A stretch of 64,000 bases of DNA from Axinella damicornis (Eukaryota; Porifera; Demospongiae; Axinellida; Axinellidae). The stretch lies in contig OZ007510.1 of assembly GCA_963931865.1 (NCBI GenBank), forward strand, positions 5,929,399-5,993,398, read 5' to 3'. Position 1 is the first letter of the stretch; every line of letters begins with the position of its first letter. Positions 21,964 through 34,300 of the stretch are shown piece after piece. The position numbers and the translations under genes are program-made. The notes under the pieces are model-generated. The model saw nothing but the letters and a program-made list of their open reading frames with translations. It had not been told where the DNA came from and made no database searches.

Positions 21964-22625
21964 CTAACATACTGCATTTTGATTGGTCAATGTAGACGAC
22001 TGCACTTTTTGGGAGCGGGAAAGCTCTTCTCTCCAAATCAGGAGGGGTCCCAACTTTTGCTGAGCTGTCCTGCCTAGCTGGCCTAGCAACTCGGGTGTCC
22101 TCACCTCTAGGGCTTCGTGGATTTGCCTAGTCTTCTCAAGCATGTCGTCCTTGATTGCCTTCTGCTGCTCCACAATTTGCCCTTGCACTGCGTCCATCTC
22201 CTGGATGGCCTGCCTCACACTCACAGTGCATAGCTGCTCTTCGACGGGTTCCAGCTGAGCAGAGATGGCGCTTTGATGTTTTTGGAAGGCTTTTGTGACC
22301 AGCTCGTACTGGTGGTCTCGATGCATCTTGACAGTACAATCACTGCAGATCAGCTTTTGGTCATCTTCGCAGAACAGGTCCAGCCTCATTTCCGGGTGAT
22401 TGGAGCAGTAGAGGACCTAGGATCTCCCCCTAGTTGAGAGGACCATTTCCTCGGCTTCGCTCTTCAGCTGCTCCAGACTTATCACAATGTGAGCCGAGTA
22501 CTCCTCCAAGGTCTGGTGCATGTTGATGCAGTCCTTGGCGTAGCCATAATACAATTTCTCTCCAATTCAACCACTCTGCTAGCTGGTTCCAAGTCTGGTT
22601 CAATGGTGAAGCACTTGTCTGCCTC
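21964..22625 (-). pseudogene. Broken TRIM/B-box-type protein fragment
   Basis: Reading 22415 down to 21964 gives a B-box 2 zinc finger (YCSNHPEMRLDLFCEDDQ, ICSDCTVKMHRDHQYELV), then an amphipathic coiled coil of about 90 residues, as in RING/B-box/coiled-coil E3 ligases. Upstream in the same frame is a helical segment (KLYYGYAKDCINMHQTLEEY and onward), separated by one TAG near 22420. Still further upstream the frame shifts near 22565. No RING, NHL or filamin part was found nearby. The stop plus frameshift suggest a dead copy; a real exon of a split gene is less likely. Confidence 0.65.
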
Positions 22626-22724
22626 TCACGAAGTGAACTGTGTAGCATAATCAGCTTAATGTAATATTGTAGTGTGAGGTGTAGCTCTACAAGAGCCATG
22701 TGGCACATGGCATATAATTATGCA

Positions 22725-23291
22725 GTACCGTACTCTCGCGAAAGTCCGCCCACTCCGCAAAGAGCGCCCACCCCCCACTTTTGGCTCAATTTTCTATATA
22801 GGGTCAAAGTTTACTCGAATGAGCGCCCACCCTAAGCCCTCGCGCTATAGCCTCGCGCCTCGTGTATAACAGGCGATGGAGCGCATTAGTGAGATGTTCC
22901 AGCGTATCTGAGGTAAGAACCTCCTTGCAGCAAGTCTCTATTAGTCTGTGTATCCGTATCTATGGTGTCCATGTGTGTTGCCTGGCTTGCCTGTGCTAAC
23001 GACGGCCCCGCGGCCTCCACACTGGACCTCAGCCAGCGCTTGGCGGCAGCGAAGACGACGTGGTGAGCGGTGATGTTGGTAGTGACTCCAGCGATGTAGA
23101 TGTGCTGGGAGGGCTTTGACTCACGCGCGCTTGCTGCTCGATCGCTGCTATTGCGCTACTTGTGTACGTAAACAAGGGTGGGCGCTCTTTCGGGGCTGAA
23201 TGCGGAAACACTCGAAAGAGCGCCCACCCCCCTGTTTTTTGAGAAAGTAAGGTGCAGCGCCCATGGGCGGACTTTCGCGAGAGTACGGTAC
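22725..23291. mobile_element. 567-bp MITE, GTACCGTACTCTCG ends
   Basis: Terminal inverted repeats of about 28 bp: GTACCGTACTCTCGCGAAAG at 22725 and its complement ending at 23291, with the subterminal word GGGTGGGCGCTCTTT-like repeated inside. GC-rich core. Related to the element at 28804-29461. No target duplication is obvious. Confidence 0.75.
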
Positions 23292-23389
23292 TTCATCATT
23301 ATCAACATTTGCACCGTAACTATGTATAAGTTGGTGTGATTGATGAATGGCTTCATGCAAAGAAATTCTATTAACATGGACAGTCACAT

Positions 23390-23441
23390 CATAGATAATA
23401 ATTTTTTAAAGACATGTAACCTGTGTCTCTGTTATCTATGG
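23390..23441. repeat. Short palindromic element, CATAGATAAT...GTTATCTATGG
   Basis: Inverted ends CATAGATAATA and GTTATCTATGG around about 30 bp. Member of the family also at 26544-26614, 38339-38366 and 41483-41508. Confidence 0.6.
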
Positions 23442-23705
23442 TCGCATGTATACACTGCTGCATTGGTGTACATGTAACCGCAGATATGATATTATAATTT
23501 GACCTCCAGAATGAAACGAGGATAGTGTGGAAAATGTTGCACGTTGCCAATCCCATTCCGGACTCCTGTTAAACATCTGTGGTGTAACTCGACTTTGTAC
23601 TACAGTGATGACGCACTTGAAAGGTGCCGACCACAGTTTATATAGCATAACCTGCTACCCGTCGTCTAACTAACTACCATACACCCTTGTCAGCACAAAT
23701 TAGTG

Positions 23706-23825
23706 CCAGTTGCTGTGGTTTATCAGGAACACACTCGGCTGTTATTGAATTAGAAGCCTCGGCTGCGCCTCCGGCCTCTAATTGAATAACAGCCTCGTGT
23801 ATTCCTGATAAACCACAGCAGCTGG
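23706..23825. mobile_element. 120-bp near-perfect foldback
   Basis: Arms of about 50 bp (CCAGTTGCTGTGGTTTATCA and onward) pair with the other half through CTGTTATTGAATTAGA and TCTAATTGAATAACAG. The GC-rich loop is about 17 bp. Likely a small MITE. Confidence 0.7.
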
Positions 23826-24020
23826 TAGTATAACTATAACGTGGTAACCATGCAAGGCAAAGAAGGTGCAATTACAAGAAGTGTCTGCCTACGACTATAG
23901 CAACCCCGGCTTCTCACATGCATGTGATAATATCATAATAGCAGACAGACAGGTGTTTCTTACTCCAATTGCACATACCAATCATCTGCACTAGGTGCGC
24001 AGGTAGCAGTTAGACAAGTG

Positions 24021-24028
24021 TATTTAAG
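24021..24028 (+). promoter_or_regulatory. Possible TATA element of the small gene
   Basis: TATTTAAG, 78 bp upstream of the ATG at 24106; spacing is right for a short 5' UTR. Sequence match only. Confidence 0.3.
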
Positions 24029-24105
24029 TAGCCCAGTTTTCAAAATTCAGGAAGTGTCTTTGAATTTGCCTGTACTATAAACCTTTCCATATCCATCCTC
24101 TCAAC

Positions 24106-24399
24106 ATGTCCTCTTTCACTCTGACTGCTCAACCGGGCCAGGATGACTACGGCGCCTGCGCGGGTACGTACATCAAGGCGGAGGCGATGCTGCGCGGAAA
24201 GCCTCTCTACTTCAAGAAAGACGAAACATACAGCCGAGTCATTTACTTCGACGGCTCCGCATGGCTGATCTGCAGCCTTGGAGAGCACTTGGTCCACGTG
24301 TGCATGGGTAAACTGGAGTTATTCTACCAATCGAGCAGCGGCCCGGATAACCCCGGTGAGGCTGACTGGCTCCCACGCTACTCCGTCAAATGCGATTGA
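24106..24399 (+). CDS. Hypothetical 97-residue protein, single exon
   Basis: A complete frame from ATG to TGA with no intron. It is more GC-rich than its surroundings and uses C/G third positions, as a real coding exon does. The product starts MSSFTLTAQPGQDDYGACAG. Its core, GTYIKAEAMLRGKPLYF then VIYFDGSAWLICSLGEHL, resembles small beta-rich modules with a G-Y...G-P-Y...Y-x-D-G-x-W pattern found in marine invertebrate and protist proteins. There are four Cys and three Trp. No signal peptide, membrane segment or catalytic motif is evident. It sits alone between transposons. The family is not recognised, so function is unassigned. Confidence 0.65.
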   Translation: MSSFTLTAQPGQDDYGACAGTYIKAEAMLRGKPLYFKKDETYSRVIYFDGSAWLICSLGEHLVHVCMGKLELFYQSSSGPDNPGEADWLPRYSVKCD

Positions 24400-24681
24400 A
24401 ACAGGCGCTGAGGAAGAGATCCGTGTACAAAGGTTGATCTTGTAGGCTGCTATGTATAACTTCGAAACTAGATGCGTAGTATAATTATACTTGGATACCT
24501 AGAAGACTCTTTTCCTAGAACTCAGCAATAGTGTTATTACTTGACTTGTATAGGCAGTACTCTGTATTGAGCTCCTTGGTAATACTGTGTATTTTCAATT
24601 TCATTATAATTAGATGTGCTCAGTTGAAACCTCTGAATAATTATTGTCCTAGTGTAAAATTATGTCCTTTATGCCGGCGAG

Positions 24682-26525
24682 GGCGAATTTTTTTTTTGGA
24701 CGTACTTTCGACTTAGTCTCTGGCAGATCCATCAACTACGCATGCGCTAAACCGTAACCCAACCCTAACCACACCCACAAATTTGCAATTTGAACGTGCA
24801 GCACAAGGAGCTTGGAGCGGACGAGTGCTTGGTAGCAGAGACAGAAGGAGCTGGTGTTTGCTGAGTCTCCATGAACTTGGCCTGGACCCCAAACTAAACT
24901 TGGAACCCCTCAACTACCTTAGCCATTCATTTGTCTATTTAGTTTTTTGTACTGCATCAGTATCATGAGTATACAGCTACTACCATGCTCATGTACACAT
25001 GATGAGCTCAATCAAAGTGTTTGCAAACAGTCCTGTATGCATCTTCAATTTCTTCAGCCACCCACACTGGCCAAAACGCTGCTTGCTGCTTTACGTCATA
25101 CTCCAGGTAGCTAGTAGATTGGTGCCAGTCAACAAGCCATCTGTGTAAAGATGAAATTCATGAGAAAATGAATCAGCTAGAATGGAGTATAACGTTCTGA
25201 AAGGGGTGTCCCACGTAGGTTGTGATACATTTGCACAGTATATCGATATCCCTGAGGCATGCATAACTGTGCATGTGGATTCGCCATCACCCCCCTCCAA
25301 CTTGATTAGCTATATGTGGGGTGCTTTAGCACCGACTAGAGGGAGTGGCAGTGTGACAAGATCACATACACTGTAATTTCGTTTGTTCTACGATTCAAGT
25401 TCTCCATGGGAGAAGCGGGGAGAAGGCTGCTCTGCACTTTCAAATAATGCATCCCAAATACAGTACAGACTTCCAGTGACTTACTTAGCTTAGTCTGGTA
25501 CCAGACTTTCGCTCACGGCAGAGGAGTTTGGTCGACGACTAGCCTCGTACCCAGACCTTCAATCGCGGGGGGAAGGCCTGGTACACACTGTTTGCAAATG
25601 CGTTTAATTTAAATGTGAATATTACGTCAATTCTAATTGTGAATGGGTTGGGCTTAACTGTGCGTAAACACACCCGCATACACGTGCATGAGGCTCACAA
25701 CAAGCACACCACAGCTCTTTCCACTGTCTACAAGTCCCTTCTTGTAGCTAGTCCATGAGGAAAGGGAGCACTTGGTAGCACAGGCTCTTGCCATAGCCAG
25801 TAGGTAGCTAGCCACATGAACACGTCACTGCCTTCGTACACAGCTCTCATGGAGGAGCGCTGCTCATCTTTCACAGTAATCCGTGTCATTTTCAGCCTTC
25901 ACAAAGCATAGGAAAGAGCCTCAGAGAAACTACTACCACCGGAACTTTTGCACGCCATGATTGCTACTCATCGTTTGTTGGGAAAAAACACCGTATATGG
26001 AAGCACTGTGGTTCACAGCTACTTATCAGCCACCTCAGAACAAGTCATATATGGGCAGTCGACCAGACGACTCCGCTGTGCGCGAGTGTGGTGACCGAGA
26101 TTATACTTCAACTACATTATTGTATACTGAGCACAATATGTAATATGCAGCATCACTGAGAATATCAGCGAATGCAGACTTATCTACCGGACTCAACTAC
26201 CAGTCGATCATGAGAGTGATTTGAACCCTGAAAAATGTCAGTACAGTAGTACTTTGGAACAGAAATGACGGGAAATCACACTCAATCCATGTAATAATAT
26301 TATATCCATCTCTGTACCTCATGACAGCTTCATCGCTTCTGTTTACAGCTTTATCAGCAGTTGTTCAGCGTTCCTTCTATCTCTGCTTTCCTTCTCAGGA
26401 CAGTCCTGTGTGTATACTTTGCCCCACCATGTGCTTATGGGGGTGTGTCGTACTAATCTGCGCATGCGTAGTTGGTGGATCTGCCAGAGACTAAGTCGAA
26501 AGTACGTCCAAAAAAAAAATTCGCC
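24682..26525. mobile_element. 1.84-kb DNA transposon with about 70-bp inverted ends, no transposase
   Basis: Left end GGCGAATTTTTTTTTGGACG and onward through ACTTAGTCTCTGGCAGATCC to CATGCGC is inverted at 26460-26525. The flanking CGGCGAG (24675-24681 and 26526-26532) is a 5-8 bp target duplication, the exact length being ambiguous because it overlaps the terminal bases. No frame over 70 codons; non-autonomous. An internal 16-codon stretch near 26160-26200 (-) is shared with 63415-63450. Confidence 0.75.
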
Positions 26526-26543
26526 CGGCGAGGTAAGCCCAAT

Positions 26544-26614
26544 CATAGATAATAGAGACGTAACCGTTACGTCTCTAACCGTTACGTAACCGGTTACGTC
26601 TCTGTTATCTATGG
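26544..26614. repeat. 71-bp palindromic element of the CATAGATAAT family
   Basis: CATAGATAATAGAGACGTAA at the left, inverted CGTCTCTGTTATCTATGG at the right, with a core built from CCGTTACGT units. It lies directly beside the 1.84-kb transposon. Confidence 0.7.
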
Positions 26615-26619
26615 CACTT

Positions 26620-27230
26620 CCGGGCCACAGTTCTTTCTTTTTTTTTTTCAGCTAAAAACTCTCGATCTGTAGTATTTGAAGTGATTAGTAAATACTTCAT
26701 TAGAGAAAAGCCTGTAAAAGTGTGCCATCGCGCGTGCCAATGGATCGGCTGGTGTTGGCGCCGTCCAAGGAAAACTCCTCCCGAAAACCGAAATTGACCT
26801 TGCAGTTCCGCTGCAGTGCCGAGGTGCTCCACAAATGGAACAGTGGAACACGTTAAAGGTCCAGTCGAGACCCATTGTGACTTCGCTGCCTGTTTGCTGT
26901 CCATGTGTGAGGGATCGTCCACTGGCTCCACGGCAAGCCGCGGTTAGAACGGTTTTGCTGGCTATCTTTATAAGTATACTAGTGCCATTATTAGCTAAAC
27001 ATGATTGTCTAAGATTTATAGCTACTCTCATTTATGATGTCGGAAGTAATTATTATTGGCCTCAGCACAAGTGCTACACTGAAGAGTATGCAGGCGGAGC
27101 GAATGGATACAGGCACAGTATCACCAAAGAGCCTAGAGCAAGGTTGGCTCAATCATCACAAGACAGTATAGCCCTTCAGACATGTATTGGCTAGCATCAA
27201 AAACTGGAGGTGGGAATGGCCTGGGTTATA
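26620..27230. other. Intergenic: open frames on both strands but no supported gene
   Basis: Frames of about 110-127 codons exist on both strands (26605-27031 and 26835-27194), but none shows a domain, codon bias or splice context that I can trust. One could be an old transposon relic. Confidence 0.4.
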
Positions 27231-27231
27231 A

Positions 27232-27998
27232 TAGAGTAAGCCATTGATTATCGGATGACATGTATAATCGGACGCGTTAGCGCCGAGTGCGTATATTACA
27301 GGTACACTCTAGTGCTGCGATTCAGATATCAGTAGAATGTGCTGGTCCTCAGCAACACAGTGGTGCAAGTCCCGTGTTTATACGCTGCACCGTTCCTGAG
27401 ATATAGTCGTTTTCCCCAGAAATACTGTCGTTGCTATCGTGGACCACGTTTACAGGAACAAAATTGGGGGAAACAGCTGTATCTCAGGAACGTTGCAACA
27501 TATAAAAACGGGACTTGCACCATTGTGTTGCTGAGGACCAGCAAATTCTACTGATATCTGAATTGCAACGCTAGAGCGTGCCTGTGAGTGTCTACGCCAA
27601 AATACGGTGAAATTTCACTCCCCGCTATAGACCTGGAGACCCAGGTCGACATTCGGTGATACTTCCTAGTGCTCGAATCAGCCACAATGACAAAAAGTGA
27701 GCTTGCAGCAGAGGGATCATGAGGCTTCCCGAAAATGTAAAAATCTCGGTCCTTCAGAGAAGCAGCGGGGAGCATCGTACGATAATACATCAATTTGTCC
27801 GATCATACCTTGGTCCGAAAATGAGCTTTGGCTGGCTGTAGTTCCAGAACCAAGCAACAGAGAATCGCCAAACTTTCAACTCAAAGTGCGATGGGTCTGT
27901 AGTATCGACTGAAGGTCCTGCCCACTTCCGGTAATATACGCACTCGGCGCTAACACGTCCGATTATACATGTCGTCCGATAATCAGGGGCTTACTCTA
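27232..27998. mobile_element. 767-bp MITE with two nested inverted repeats
   Basis: Outer arms of about 68 bp: AGAGTAAGCCATTGATTATC at 27234 is inverted at the right as GATAATCAGGGGCTTACTCT, continuing through CGGACGCGTTAGCGCCGAGT. A second inverted repeat lies inside (27303-27590; CTAGTGCTGCGATTCAGATA against its complement, with CTCAGCAACAC and GTGTTGCTGAG). Nested palindromes of this kind suggest foldback DNA. Confidence 0.7.
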
Positions 27999-28245
27999 AT
28001 TGCATTCTGAGCTGGTGGGCCGGACTACTGGACCTGAATATACCGGACTAGACTACTGAACCCCTAAAGTCCTAATTTAGCCCTTTTTAGTATAGGACTC
28101 AGCCTAGTTAGTTCATTAAAAGCTCCTTCCTTTCACTGTTACAGTGGTTCAGGCATCTTTCCTCAAGTCTGTTCCGTAATGTGGTCCAAAATTAAATTAG
28201 AGCAGATGCGAAAACTAAGTTCACCTACAATTTAAGTGGTCTTTC

Positions 28246-31200
28246 TTGGTTTTGTGCTATCAAGGGCACATCGATGCGCCCTTGGTGCTATTCACAGCTG
28301 TTCCTTCTCTGCCAGCTAAGAACTGGGAAGGATCAGTGTTGAAAAGAGACTTTGGGTCATTCCATTCTTCTAACGTTCAGGAGTTGATCAAGTTACCCCA
28401 GGTATGCATGTATTATTGTAGGACAGCTATATCTACATGTACATTTGAGGACCATAGATGTATAATTATATTATCTACTGTAGAGGGTAAGCTTTGCACA
28501 GAGAAGTTTCTACTCTGACTATACTATTTGCCACATATCGTTTGCTATGTCCTTGCCCTGATGATATGAAGTCCTTCATGTAGGCCAAGCATTGCAGTGT
28601 AGTTTCTGTTGTGCACAACAATTATTTTGGTATCATTATTTGATGGTCTCTTTCCTGTTACTTGTACAGGACCAGTACCTGCCTCCGCCCTTCCCTATCC
28701 AATTGCCTGTCTTCACTGAGACTGTCACATTTGGCGCCCAGATGAAGGAAAAACACTTTTTCCTTGATGTAAGAGCGCACTGTCATATGTATACATTGTA
28801 AGTGTACCGTAGTCTCGAGAAAATACACCCATGGGCGATGAATATTTAGAATCTGTTCAAAGAGGGGGATGGGCGTATTTTCGAGGACCCCTCTCCCGAA
28901 AATAGGCCCATCCTTGACTCGAAAGTAGGCCCACCCAATTCGAAAGTAGGCCCACCCAAGTACATGCGTATACGAGTGCAATACTGCAACAGTCATTCTA
29001 GCAAGGCTTAACTACTACTACTCCCGGAGTTTCTTGGTGAGCAGGAACCATCTCTTCGTGTGAGTAGCTACAGGAACAGCAAACAAGACACATGCTTGAA
29101 TGACGTAGAGTGGCAGACTATCTTCGGGACTTGCCGATTGCTGCTGCTTCCTAGAAATCCGTAGTGCGCTGCTAGTGCTACGCTAAGGCGATTGCACACG
29201 CGAAGACACAAACATGCAATGCACAGCGCGTGCACGGTCTCATGTCATGCATTCAGTACACAGCTGATTATGCAGTGGCATGCAACATAATGAAATTCAT
29301 TCCAACCTCTTTGACAGTGCTTCTTCTGGAGTGCTTTCCTGTTCAAGCTAATAGGGTGGGTGTACTTTCGAGTAATAAATGACCCTTTGCAACAACTTGT
29401 CGCGAAAAAGGGGGGTGGGCGTATTTTCGAGGGTGGGCGTATTTTCGAGAGACTACGGTACATGTGAACCAATACTGTTGTAAGTGAAACATTCGTCGTA
29501 GGTAAAACGGGAAGTGCATGATACATGCTGTTAAGGATTTTGCTGACACAAATATTACCATGAATTTCAGGCGTGTAGACATGCAAGCTACATTGCACTT
29601 GTATTTCCACATACAGAATACGTGTACATTCCTGAACCATGGTGCCTTTGGAGCAGTCCTCAAAGAAGCGTTACATGCTGCTCTGGTCAGTTTGCACGGA
29701 ATTATTATGACTACAGCACGAGTGTTTTCAGCATTTGAATTCATTACTATCCCCCGATAAACCTTGAAGCTTAGTTTATTGCTGGGTGACTAAAATCAGG
29801 AAGAGTTGGTCTTTTAACATGTTTGTTGCAACATTATGAGCTGAATGAACTTTAGTGTCTACGTATTTTCAGCCAACATGCAAGTGTCTAGGGAATGTTC
29901 CTATAATTTACCGAAAGCATGCATGCAGTTGTATTTTGCTAAGCCTATAGTAAAATCTTTATCGTCAAGGTTACACATACATGGCCGTGCAATGATAAAT
30001 AGTTGCACCATTTTTTAAAGCGCTTTCCTGGGAAGGAGAAAACCCTTCGTAGGTGATAGCTGCATGGTGGGACTCAAACTCACAACACAGTTGAGTGCTT
30101 TATCTGCTTGGCCACACAGTCACGCCTGATTATAGCCAGTTTGGATAGTCACTGCCGATGTACGCACTAAATGTTTGCACCTTAACTTCTCACCCATAGT
30201 ATGCATAATTGTACAATACAGCTGACTTACGATGTCATCACTATGAACCCTGTAGTCATGGCAGATCTACTGTGAACGCCAACCTCTCAAGTTCCTGGAC
30301 AGAGAGTTACTTCCACATCTGGTGTACGTCACAAGAAGGCTGGCAAAGTTTGTGGGTTAGTATTAGCATACCATTCCAGTCATCTTGTGAGCTAACGATG
30401 GGCCTCCAGACCCTCTGCAAAGAACGGATGGTGAAGGTCCAGTGAGAGTGAGCTTTAGCATGTGTCATGTAAGGATATGGTTTTCACATGAGGATAATTA
30501 ATTATGTGCCTCAATCTACCAGTTTTTTCATACTGCGAGCCAAATATAAACTCGGGCTGGGAATGAAGCAATTGTTAGAATTGTGATTCCATTGTCTGCA
30601 GATGCTGAACCAACAGACATAGTTCTGGTGCCCAATGCCACCACGGGCATCAACACAGTGGTCCAATCTCTGATCAAGACTCTCCACACTGGAGATTCAA
30701 TCTTTACCCTCAACCTCACTTATGGTATGTAGTGCCTAGTTGTCATTGTGTGGCTGACAGTCTCCCAACTGGTTGCTACAGAGCTAGATTTCAAGAGGCT
30801 ATAGCCAGTTCAGTGGCTGCTTCATCTTATCATCTGCAGGATCCGTGAAGAAGCTGCTAAAGCATGTCACCGCAGAGCATGGCTTCCGAGTGGACGAGGT
30901 TACTGTCAACTTCCCCCTGCAGTCTACCCATGAGGTAATTTTGATTGCTCTCCTCTCACTGGTTCTTCTTATGATGGTTATCAAAACCAGGCTTTCAATT
31001 ACGGTATTGCAATGGGTGCACCACTGATGCTCAGCCCTCTGCCCATGGTAATCCGCTCACATAGAGCCTCCCGAAACAGAGCCATCTAAGACACAAAAGG
31101 CTATAGTATATAGTGCTGTTTGGAGGATACCACTGCACCTGTACATTGCATCACATAACACTATGCACTTTTTATGTGTAGGTCCTGAAACGTGTTCAAG

Positions 31201-31357
31201 AATCGCTCAGGTATGCTGTAGGTTACATTACTACATAGTCTGCCCAACAATTACTGTGCTATATGACACATACATGACCTCCATGCAATGTAGGAGCCAG
31301 TAGTACTACATCGCCCACCCCTTGATATATAGGAGAGAGATTTAGAGGGGTACTGAG

Positions 31358-31398
<41 letters not shown>

Positions 31399-34300
31399 TA
31401 CACTGTCATGTGTACCATAGCAGCAAATGCTGTTCATTCTGTTACCTCTCTGTGTAGGCCAGACACCAAACTGGCAATATTTGATCACATTCCCAGCAAC
31501 TACGGCATTATTCTACCTGTGAAGGTACTGTGATGACTCAGCGCTACATGTACAGAAGGTTTCAACTGCATTTATTACCCGTTTTTGATTACTATAGGAA
31601 CTGGTTGACCTTTGTCATCAAAGGTATGGATGAGGAGTATAAGCGGTATAATGTTATGTAGTATTCTCAATTCCATTTCTTCCCAGAGGTATTGAGGTAC
31701 TGATTGACGGTGCTCATGCCTTGGGAACACTTCCTATCAGTATGAGGTAGTAAGCTAAAACTTGCCAACTGTTTGTGCATGCATTTGCATGAGTATAGAG
31801 TCACGGTTGTGATGCTCTGCTGCTTCAGGATGATTGGTGCTGACTACTATGTCTCCAATGCCCATAAATGGCTTTGCTCACCAAAGGTGCAGTGTAGACA
31901 GTTTATAACTTGTGAATGGTTTTCCAGGTATCCTACCAATCCATATATGGCCTCGTTCCAAGGCCCCTCCCAGCTTTCTGTGGCTTGTATAGTATGGTTA
32001 ATTAAGCGGGAGAGGGCTTGGTAAATTTTATCACATGAGGGTAGAAATACTGGTAGAAAGACTTGAAATTTACGTGGGCACACTGGAGCTCAGAACACAT
32101 GCAGCAAGAAGAACAAAGGTGCTGGCTTAGGGTTGGGGGGGGGGGGGGGGGGTCAATTATGTCATGCTCACGTGAGGAACTTAGTTACCCGGTTCAGAGT
32201 CATACTTCTTCCTATACTGCTAGTGCATAGTTCTTGCTATGAATAGATGCCATTCAGAATGGCTGTAAACCACATGAATTCTCTTCTGTATAGGGGTGTG
32301 CCTTCCTGTATGTGGCCAAATCCCACCAGACTGTCATTAGGCCCATTGTGGTATCCCATGGCTTTGGCTCAGGATTCAGCTCTGAGTTTAGCTGGACAGG
32401 TCAGCATTGTCATTATGAGTATATACACAAAGAAGGTTCAGTGGCTATGCATCAATATAGGTCATAGGCCTCTAACCCTGTGCCTGGGTTCAAGGCTATA
32501 TTGTTGATAGAATTCATAACATCATGCTCATTGGATCTCAATGTTCTCTTTTGCAATTGTAGGTTTGCGTGACTACAGCCCCTATCTTGCCCTTCACACA
32601 GGTAAAGTCTTGGGATTTATAATAGACATGCTGAATTATACTGAAAATGAGTCTTTTGCTCAGTACTGGATTTCTGGGAATGGTATGGAGTGGACAACAT
32701 CAGAAGATACATCCATGGGACTGCAAAGTCTGCCGGTAAAATAATGTGCATTAGAGATGGTGTTACAAGTGAAGGAGCTGTTTTAGTAGTACTCTGAGAG
32801 CAAACAATCATTGCTGTCGAGGAGTACTATGAGACTACTAGCAGTGCTATAACTCTTGCTTTACCTCCAGCTGAAATACTACAGCAAGCCTGGGGTACCC
32901 AGCTGCTGGCTACTCCAGCTCTGTTTGGCGGCATGGTGCTAGTGGCCCTTCCAGAGGGTGTGGTCGGTCATGATACAATACCTGCTTCAGGATTTCCACT
33001 TGCCTACACTTATGAAAGTGCAGAGATGCTCCAAAATGTACTCTTCCATGAGTTCAATATTGAGGTCAGTGTACCCGGGCTTCTCCATTGCATGAATGCT
33101 ATTAACTGACTTAATATTGGCAGGACTGCTGCTGACCTTCAATATGGTTGGTGATCAAGACGTGTGTAGTTTCTTCCTATTGGTCATTGTCATTTAGTGT
33201 GACTGCATGCAGCTGGTTAATACATCTCTTGGTGTTCGGCAGTACAATATTCTACATACAGCATACATTGAAGGACGTATTTCTGTGATCAAACACCACC
33301 CTTGATTAGTGGCTACCCTTGAATAACAGCCACACCTCCAGAAGGGCTGAATGAAATAAATGCTGCCTTTGATTAATACTTACTACTTAGTAGCTGTAGC
33401 TAGAATTCAAATGGCCAGCAATTGATCGAAGCACTAATTATTTGTCTAGCCCTCAAGGACTGTGACTGTTTTGCTCTTAGCATGAAGATCGAGAGGAGAA
33501 TAGATTGTTGGTCGTGTTCCCCGAGAGCTGTCTACTTAGAGGTCGAGGCATGGGGGGTGAGCAACTTGTGACCGGTGAAATCTTTCGCGACAGTAATGGC
33601 TTTGGCAGTTCCTTCTGTTTTGTTGGGATGATTGATGGTACCACATGCACGGGCCGGAATGAAGCTTCTTTGTACATACACAGTGCTCCAATCAATTTTC
33701 TCGCTTCCTTGAGTTTAATAAACGACACCTTTGATTAGTGGCCATCCTCAAGAGACAGTGTCCATTACCCATTGTCAGTCTCATCCCATCCCAAATTCTG
33801 CATTAATATGGGACTGAGGAGTCAGGACGGGTATAACTTCCCCTGGTTTATTACTTTGTATCCCCATATATCCCTGTCTAAGGGGCCTATGGAAAAGACA
33901 GAAACGGAAAGCGGAAACGGAAACGGAAAACGGAAACGGAAACGGAAAACGGAAACGGAAAACGGAAACGGAAAATTGGTAATGAAATGGAAGCGCTTGC
34001 ACGTGGTCTCGTGTAATAACGCGCGTGCGAGCTATAGCATGCACTATATAGCGCTAGCAAGTAGTGTCTATTCACTGGACAGGACTGCTAGACAGGACTC
34101 ACTCAAACTTCAGCCCTTTCCGTGTAGGACAAGCTAAACATGCTTATTCAAGTTGCTCACCGTTGCAGTTGACTGTTGAGATGTCTCACCGTGTTCTTAA
34201 GTCCTGAAGATGTTGCTGTGCTGTCAAGTGTCAACAGCCTATTGTGTCTACAACCAGTTTGGACTTCTCTAAGCACAAGGGCTACAGCCTTAAGCTATTT

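Noticed and set aside
30040..30126. Intact tRNA gene
   Set aside because: A- and B-box are present but the acceptor and anticodon stems do not close, so it was called a SINE.
33480..33740. 78-codon frame before the foldback element
   Set aside because: It lies within the last aminotransferase intron, lacks splice logic, and is bordered by CCTTTGATTAGTGG words that suggest another old repeat.
33781..34075. Arg/Phe/Pro-rich frames (FRFRFPFPF types), also at 35379-35634
   Set aside because: Translations of the CGGAAA short array in the foldback arms.
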